10,834 nt of DNA from Lachnospiraceae bacterium. Its GTDB lineage: Bacteria > Bacillota > Clostridia > Lachnospirales > Lachnospiraceae. The notes under the pieces were generated by a model that did not search any database, was not told the DNA's origin, and worked only from the letters and a program-made list of their open reading frames with translations. The DNA lies in the NCBI GenBank assembly GCA_009774215.1, contig VSNH01000119.1, positions 1 through 10,834 of the forward strand. The letters run 5' to 3'. Numbering within the stretch: position 1 is the first letter of the stretch; each line of letters starts with the position of its first letter. Both the position numbers and the translations under genes were made by a program. This document shows, in pieces, positions 7,098 through 10,834 of the stretch.

Positions 7098-7139
7098 CTA
7101 TCACGGAAATATGATATGGCAGCATTTAACAAAAATAGG

Positions 7140-7823
7140 CTATGAATCTGTGAGAAGTCCCGTAAGCGTCTTTCGTCCATCCTGATAGGCGGATGCCGCT
7201 TCCCGGTAAAGGCAGTTATAAAAATCCACGGCAGCCTGCCGTCTCTCTTTAGCAAGAGCGGCGGCTTTTTCCGTGTAAAAACGGTCATAGATATGTTCGA
7301 GTTTATACTTATACTCCTGAAAAAAAGAGGGTATGTCGTCGCCTGCCCCGTCCGATACCGTTCCATCCGGCAGGAGAGAGTACAACGGCTCCGCTACAAT
7401 GCCTTTGTAAATTAATGTGCGAGCAATCCCCATGGCGCCGGTCACGTCCAGCTTGTCTGCGTCAAACAAAATCTTGGCCTCAAGACTTTGGGGCTGGTTG
7501 TTTTCGCGGTAGCGGTGGGTTCGGATACATTGTCTGACCTGCTCGGCGTATTTCCGGTCAAAGTCGTGTCCCGTCAGGAAAGCAAATGCCTTTTCGCTGC
7601 CCACCGCCGCATGGCAGAGGGCAGGATTTTCAAACTGTTCTTTCCGCCCGATGTCGTGCAGCAGGCAGGCGGTGATGAGAATGTCATAGTCCACATGCTC
7701 CTGTGTTTTCGCAATCTTCAGCGCGTTGTATAAAACGCGGTAGACATGTTCCTTGTCATGGGCGCTGTCATCCATGCAGGACAGCATATAATCTTCCAAC
7801 AGGCGATAGGTTTCTTTGGTCAT
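7140..7823 (-). CDS. HD-domain metal-dependent phosphohydrolase, 227 aa
   Basis: HD superfamily protein of the small single-domain type related to YedJ/YpgQ-like predicted nucleotide phosphohydrolases. The metal-binding set is visible: His22 and His26 in AHDKEHVYRV, the His56-Asp57 doublet in LLHDIGR, His71 and His86 in the following segment, and Asp121 in FDADKLDVTG. The C-terminal half is a long helix with YKYKLEHIYDRFYTEKAAAL, typical of the group. There is no signal peptide or membrane segment, so it is cytosolic. The ATG at 7821-7823 is supported by AAGGAG 5 nt upstream. It follows the GNAT gene on the same strand after a 74-bp gap without an obvious promoter or terminator, so the two may form an operon. 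The substrate cannot be told from sequence. Confidence 0.88.
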   Translation of the reverse strand: MTKETYRLLEDYMLSCMDDSAHDKEHVYRVLYNALKIAKTQEHVDYDILITACLLHDIGRKEQFENPALCHAAVGSEKAFAFLTGHDFDRKYAEQVRQCIRTHRYRENNQPQSLEAKILFDADKLDVTGAMGIARTLIYKGIVAEPLYSLLPDGTVSDGAGDDIPSFFQEYKYKLEHIYDRFYTEKAAALAKERRQAAVDFYNCLYREAASAYQDGRKTLTGLLTDS

Positions 7824-7897
7824 GACCGCTCCTTAAGACTGTGATTTCCAATGTATGGTAAAAACCCTGTATGTGTGCTCTCTAACCGATTTTAGCG

Positions 7898-8458
7898 TTA
7901 CATCTTAACATAATAATCGGTATAGCGTGTCCCGTCGTCGCCGACAAGCGCTTCCTTGGCAGCCGAAAAACCAAGCTTTTCCAGCGCTTCCCGCCGTTGT
8001 GTGGCAGACGGTACTGCTTTGGTCGCAATCATCTGACAGTGGAACAGCTCATAAGCAGGCGGCACAATCAGCGATAGGATTTCATAAATGCTTTCCGCCT
8101 TTTCATAGTCGCTTCGCAAATCCAGTCGCAGCAGCCCGCAGTCGTTGAAATAGTCTTCCGATTGTCTGTTGAACAGCTCGATGGTTCCAACCGCCTTCTG
8201 CGTTTTCTTATCAACAATTGTCCAGCGGACAAACCATTTTTCACGGTACGCCTGTGTCCAGAAATCCACCGCGCCCTGCATACGCTCCGAAGTCGTATAG
8301 TGGAAATCGTCGCCGTGGCAGTTGTCGCCGTTAAAGAAGGGCACCGCCTTCTCGTCGGAATACACGTTTAACAAGTCAGTGACATCAGTGGGTTCCACTA
8401 AACGCAAGAGATAGTTTTCGCTTTCAAATGCGGGACATGTCATGTAAGGTGTCGTCAT
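7898..8458 (-). CDS. GNAT-family N-acetyltransferase (RimJ/RimL-like), 186 aa
   Basis: Acetyl-CoA-dependent N-acetyltransferase of the RimJ/RimL-like branch. The N-terminal strand SENYLLRLVEPTDVTDLLNVYSDE (about 13-36) is typical, followed by WFVRWTIVDKKTQKAVGTIEL (75-95) and a LRLDLRSDYEKAESIYEIL segment (110-128) in the acetyl-CoA-binding region. It ends with the usual ..ALEKLGFSAAKE (158-169) and a YTDYYVKM C-terminus. The canonical R/Q-x-x-G-x-A loop is replaced by the RSDYEKAE stretch, as in several RimJ-like members. The start at 8456-8458 has AAAGGAG 8 nt upstream. The acceptor substrate is unknown. It is first in a possible two-gene unit with the HD hydrolase. Confidence 0.85.
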   Translation of the reverse strand: MTTPYMTCPAFESENYLLRLVEPTDVTDLLNVYSDEKAVPFFNGDNCHGDDFHYTTSERMQGAVDFWTQAYREKWFVRWTIVDKKTQKAVGTIELFNRQSEDYFNDCGLLRLDLRSDYEKAESIYEILSLIVPPAYELFHCQMIATKAVPSATQRREALEKLGFSAAKEALVGDDGTRYTDYYVKM

Positions 8459-8488
8459 TTTGAGGGCTCCTTTGTTTTTGATATCGCT

Positions 8489-8517
8489 ATCATATCATAT
8501 GGGGAATGAGAAAGCAA
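8489..8517 (-). promoter_or_regulatory. promoter for the GNAT (and possibly HD) gene
   Basis: On the minus strand, TTGCTT (complement of 8512-8517), a 17-bp spacer and TATGAT (complement of 8489-8494). It lies about 30 bp before the start codon, with a leader that contains the ribosome binding site. Confidence 0.5.
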
Positions 8518-8580
8518 TGATGCGGCGATAAGAGAAACGGGAGGAAACGGGATAGCAGATTTGATACACGAATGAATAGG

Positions 8581-8616
8581 GAAAAGGGACGCTTACCACG
8601 GAAAGGGTGCGTCCCT
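8581..8616 (-). terminator. terminator after the SpoIID-like remnant
   Basis: AGGGACGC (8585-8592) pairs with GCGTCCCT (8609-8616) around a 16-nt loop. Read on the minus strand, a short TTTT run follows the stem. It would end minus-strand transcription coming from 8697-9287 before the GNAT promoter. Confidence 0.6.
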
Positions 8617-8643
8617 ATAGGATGGAGAGCGGCACGAATGAAG

Positions 8644-8680
8644 GATGCGGAGCATCTCGAGTCGGCTTATGCGCATAAGC
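8644..8680. repeat. pair of short perfect palindromes
   Basis: GATGC-GGA-GCATC at 8644-8656 and the perfect 16-bp palindrome GCTTATGCGCATAAGC at 8665-8680 lie side by side between the SpoIID-like remnant and its terminator. The style (short stems around GCGG or GCGC) is similar to the hairpin cluster after htpG, which suggests the same class of intergenic repeat. Confidence 0.45.
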
Positions 8681-8696
8681 GGAGACGGAAGGCGCC

Positions 8697-9287
8697 TCAC
8701 CCCGGCTCCGCTATCCTGCTCACACCCACATAAATCTCCGAAATCTTATACCAGGTCGGGTAGTCCACGATTCCGTTCGCCGGCAGATTAAAGACGCTCT
8801 GGAAAACCCGGACCGCCTCAGCGGTGCGGGGGCCGTAGACCCCGTCCGCGGTAACTCGTGGGATGGCGGGGTAGTTCTGGGCGATGCGGTTTAACTGCTG
8901 CTGGATCTGCAAAACCTTATCGCCGGAGGCCCCGATGTTTAAATTGTAGCCGGGCCAGGAGGAGGGCACGCCGGAGACTGCCACAGCGCTGTTGATATAC
9001 ATGTCGTTGCCGTAGTAGTAGCGGATGATCTGGATCGGGGAGTAGCCCTCATCGCCCAGATACTTGGAGCCCCACTGGCTAAGGCCATTGCAGGTCACGT
9101 TCCTGCCGTCACAGTAGGAGGTGAAGATGGGCTGCCGCACGCCGGGACGGGAGAGGAAATTCGCGAAAATGGAGTCCACCAGCCTGTCAATATTGGCATA
9201 GATGTTCCGGCCGTAAATCCATTTTTGGTCGTAGGCGGTGGAGGAAGTGATGGTGAAGTTGTAGCCTTTATTCCGGTACAGAGAAAC
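8697..9287 (-). pseudogene. C-terminal remnant of SpoIID-like / peptidoglycan-binding domain protein
   Basis: The open frame has two recognisable parts. Residues 1-93 carry a SpoIID-like end (NFTITSSTAYDQKWIYG, then YCDGRNVTCNGLSQWGSKYL and YSPIQIIRYYYG; the GLSQWG motif corresponds to the SpoIID GMSQ-G signature). Residues about 120-184 are a PG_binding_1 domain (SGDKVLQIQQQLN, DGVYGPRTAEAVRVFQ, NGIVDYPTWYKI). Proteins of this architecture bind or act on peptidoglycan during sporulation or in the envelope. The frame is stopped by TAG at 9288-9290 and there is no ribosome binding site. An internal GTG at 9177-9179 would drop conserved residues. Roughly the N-terminal half, including any signal peptide, is missing. 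Sequence character changes at this point, so I infer disruption by recombination or insertion. Confidence 0.75.
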
Positions 9288-9476
9288 CTATGGTTTTAAG
9301 TAAGGGGGAACAGGGAAGGAAAAAGAGGTATCTGTATAGGGAACTGGTGATAAAACTGGAGCCACGAAGATATAAGACCATTGGGCAGCCATATGAGATA
9401 TTAGGCTTATAGATAACCAAAATATTGTGATATAAGACACATAATAAAAATCGTTGCCATTATGACGATTCAGCGT

Positions 9477-9521
9477 TACCCTCACACCCTGTTAGAAACA
9501 GGGATAGGTGAGGGTATTTTT
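9477..9521 (+). terminator. rho-independent terminator, plus strand
   Basis: TACCCTCAC (9477-9485) with GTGAGGGTA (9508-9516), and inner CCCTG/CAGGG (9487-9491/9499-9503) around TTAGAAA, form a long hairpin followed by TTTTTAT. It is a canonical terminator but has no intact plus-strand gene upstream in the window, which suggests a small RNA or the lost gene end at 9300-9412. Confidence 0.85.
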
Positions 9522-9680
9522 ATGTAACCAGTCAATTTAGATTATAATACATTCTCTCTGGGATAATTGGGAAATGGGAAAAATCAATAGAGACAAAGAT
9601 TGTCTTATGGGCAAGCGTGTCAAGGGCATGGTTTCAGTCTGATATCATAAAATACCTATGTATTTCACAATTATAATTCA

Positions 9681-9710
9681 TCGGTGATAAAGTTTATGCG
9701 GTTATCACGA
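9681..9710. promoter_or_regulatory. operator-like inverted repeat upstream of the small-gene cluster
   Basis: GTGATAA at 9684-9690 and TTATCAC at 9702-9708 form a perfect 7-bp dyad with an 11-bp spacer; flanking TCG/CGA extends the symmetry with a one-base offset. It is about 80 bp before the next start codon. The size fits a helix-turn-helix dimer site, though no regulator is identified. Confidence 0.4.
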
Positions 9711-9787
9711 CAATCCGGCATAGGGAAGGAGGGCGGTCTTTTCACCTATCCAGGTTTATCAAATTTTTACATGGAGGACAGATTATA

Positions 9788-10075
9788 GTGAGCATAGAAT
9801 TGTCGGAAGTGCAGTGGGAAAAGATTTTGAAGGGCATGGAGAAAGTGATTGCCGTTTCCGTGTTATTGGAGAATGACTTGGGGACACAGAAAGATTTCCT
9901 GTCGGCTGATGCGGTGTGCGTGATCAAGGAGATAAGCTGCGATATACGGGATATGATTATACATATGGAAAAATCCGGCAACAGCCGCGCCCGCGTGATT
10001 GGCAGAAACGGGGCAGGGAAAGGGTTATTATTTCACCGCGGGAGAAAAGGGAAACGCATGAAAAGAAAGAGATAG
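9788..10075 (+). CDS. hypothetical protein, 95 aa
   Basis: Unrecognised. The start is GTG at 9788-9790, chosen because GGAGG (9773-9777) lies 10 nt upstream and no ATG is suitable. The first 65 residues are acidic and helical (VQWEKILKGMEKVIAVSVLL, then DAVCVIKEISCDIRDMIIHM). The last 30 residues are strongly basic (RGRKGKRMKRKR), giving a two-part charge pattern. There is no signal peptide and no clear membrane segment. It precedes two more small plus-strand genes in DNA that looks like an integrated element, and an accessory role there is inference. Confidence 0.55.
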   Translation: MSIELSEVQWEKILKGMEKVIAVSVLLENDLGTQKDFLSADAVCVIKEISCDIRDMIIHMEKSGNSRARVIGRNGAGKGLLFHRGRKGKRMKRKR

Positions 10076-10221
10076 GTTGAAAACAAGCCAGCCGTCACTT
10101 CGTACAACATTGCGCGTAAACTCTGGCTATTCCCACTACAGACACCACATTTTTTCAGCGTTAGAATTTAGTTGTAGTTAAGAAATGAAACAAAAAAACG
10201 TAGAAAACGGAGGAAAAGAGT

Positions 10222-10722
10222 ATGTGCATGACAAAGGTAGCGGTATTGAGGACAATGTTGGGAAACAGGGAAATCGGGTTTGAACTCTGGAACAAGGACA
10301 AAGGCGAGGTCGTTGAGATGACAGCCAAGGAGATCAAGGCGGCACTGTTAAAAGGTGATCCGATTCATGGTTTGGTGGTTGGAGACGATGAGGAACTGGC
10401 ACTGGACAAAAATTTCTTTATGAGAAATCTGATGGAACACCGCCATGTAAACAATTACACACCTATGCTTGAGGATGAAAACTGTGTGGCAAACGTGGCT
10501 TACATCGTGACCGGCAAGGCAGACGGCGGCTATGAGGTCATCTCTACCAAGTGGGAACGTAAGGTCGTGACAGAGGATATGCTGAAAATGTTCCTGTCGA
10601 TGGGTCTGGTGTTCGGCGGGGCAAAACTGGAAGGTGATAAAGTGGTACTTCCCGTTTTGGAGGGCAGGACAGCTAAGCCGGAGAAGAGAGCAGAGTCAAA
10701 GAAAACAGAACAGAAGCAGTAA
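10222..10722 (+). CDS. hypothetical protein, 166 aa
   Basis: Unrecognised function. The ATG at 10222-10224 has CGGAGG 8 nt upstream; a second ATG two codons later is possible. Residues 1-145 look like one compact domain: VAVLRTMLGNREIGFELWNK (strand-turn-strand start), then VVEMTAKEIKAALLKGDPIHGLVV, a charged middle, CVANVAYIVTGKADGGYEVI and a final GLVFGGAKLEGDKVVLPVLEG. The last 20 residues are a Lys/Glu/Gln-rich tail without predicted fold. It is cytosolic. I associate such small proteins with integrative elements of Clostridia from general experience, but nothing in the sequence proves it. It is followed by a GC hairpin and a further small gene. Confidence 0.8.
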   Translation: MCMTKVAVLRTMLGNREIGFELWNKDKGEVVEMTAKEIKAALLKGDPIHGLVVGDDEELALDKNFFMRNLMEHRHVNNYTPMLEDENCVANVAYIVTGKADGGYEVISTKWERKVVTEDMLKMFLSMGLVFGGAKLEGDKVVLPVLEGRTAKPEKRAESKKTEQKQ

Positions 10723-10733
10723 AGACAGGGGGC

Positions 10734-10753
10734 GGGGTGTCGGGAGACACCCC
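10734..10753 (+). terminator. GC-rich stem-loop between two small genes (weak terminator or attenuator)
   Basis: GGGGTGTC (10734-10741), a GGGA loop and GACACCCC (10746-10753) make a perfect 8-bp stem with only CTTT after it. The next ribosome binding site starts 7 nt later, so it may reduce rather than end transcription of the downstream gene. Confidence 0.55.
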
Positions 10754-10772
10754 CTTTCACAAGGAGGTCAAC

Positions 10773-10834
10773 ATGGACGGACTCATTGTATTATGCGGTG
10801 TTTCGCTTGCTTTGATTGATTTATGCGCTATTGC
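10773..10834 (+). CDS. start of a small hydrophobic protein (partial, runs off the window)
   Basis: ATG at 10773-10775 follows an excellent AAGGAGGT ribosome binding site (10761-10768). The visible 20 residues, MDGLIVLCGVSLALIDLCAI, are hydrophobic, consistent with an N-terminal membrane segment. The rest lies beyond the window end, so no function can be given. It is 50 bp after the 166-aa gene and probably in the same transcript, subject to the hairpin between them. Confidence 0.65.
   Translation, partial: MDGLIVLCGVSLALIDLCAI

Larger units (their letters stand above)
9288..9787. other. AT-rich stretch without a convincing gene
   Basis: No ORF here has both a ribosome binding site and protein-like content. 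It contains a direct repeat GATATAAGAC at 9369-9378 and 9429-9438 (60 bp apart), a plus-strand terminator at 9477-9521, an inverted repeat at 9681-9710 and the ribosome binding site of the next gene. A basic 37-codon open end (9300-9412, ending TIGQPYEILGL) could be the tail of a lost plus-strand gene but is too short to identify. Confidence 0.5.

Noticed and set aside
9300..9412. Basic 37-codon open end (ending TIGQPYEILGL) before the terminator, possibly an integrase tail
   Set aside because: Too short to identify, no start and no catalytic motif; mentioned only as a possible relic.
9574..9642. 22-codon plus-strand ORF starting MGKINRDKDC
   Set aside because: Too short, no clear ribosome binding site and no recognisable similarity.
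9771..9788. Five-codon ORF MEDRL overlapping the start of the 95-aa gene, as a leader peptide for translational coupling
   Set aside because: The ATG overlaps the only ribosome binding site and nothing precedes it to drive translation; most likely chance.

Overview
The window looks like a chromosomal segment of a low-to-mid GC Gram-positive gut-type Clostridia, most likely a Lachnospiraceae member. The reasons are strong AGGAGG-type ribosome binding sites, sigma-A-like promoters, a CIRCE heat-shock operator, a lipoprotein-anchored GH51 arabinofuranosidase, and a SpoIID-like/peptidoglycan-binding protein of a kind common in spore-forming Clostridia. The taxon is inferred from gene content, not from a marker gene.

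Layout. (1) Positions 1-1310 are an AT-rich minus-strand block. It holds a 174-aa Syd/SUKH-superfamily protein, a decayed frameshifted ORF that looks like the front half of a SMI1/KNR4-type protein, and an unrecognised 117-aa protein. This fits an orphan immunity-gene array of the polymorphic-toxin type. (2) Positions 1311-1668 are a divergent control region with an extended -10 promoter facing left and a CIRCE operator plus promoter facing right. (3) Positions 1669-3819 encode HtpG (bacterial Hsp90) with an unusually long acidic linker. It is followed by a nested multi-hairpin element and a strong bidirectional terminator. (4) Positions 4249-6450 encode a secreted lipoprotein alpha-L-arabinofuranosidase with its own promoter and two perfect palindromes upstream. 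(5) Positions 6596-7097 are a graveyard: an unidentified C-terminal gene remnant directly abutting a 5'-truncated HxlR-type regulator. (6) Positions 7140-8458 hold two minus-strand genes, a GNAT acetyltransferase followed by an HD-domain hydrolase. (7) Positions 8585-9287 hold palindromes, a terminator and the C-terminal remnant of a SpoIID-like/PG-binding gene that loses its reading frame at about 9287. (8) Positions 9288-10834 are a different, AT-rich region with a terminator, an operator-like inverted repeat and three small plus-strand genes of unknown function. This resembles the start of an integrated element that displaced the 5' part of the SpoIID-like gene.

Working together: the intact core genes (htpG, the arabinofuranosidase, GNAT-HD) are independent housekeeping or catabolic units with their own promoters or terminators. 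Both ends of the window look like accessory DNA. The clearest regulatory statement is that htpG carries its own CIRCE and so should belong to the HrcA regulon, unlike htpG of Bacillus subtilis. No CRISPR array, rRNA, tRNA, complete insertion sequence or replication origin was seen.
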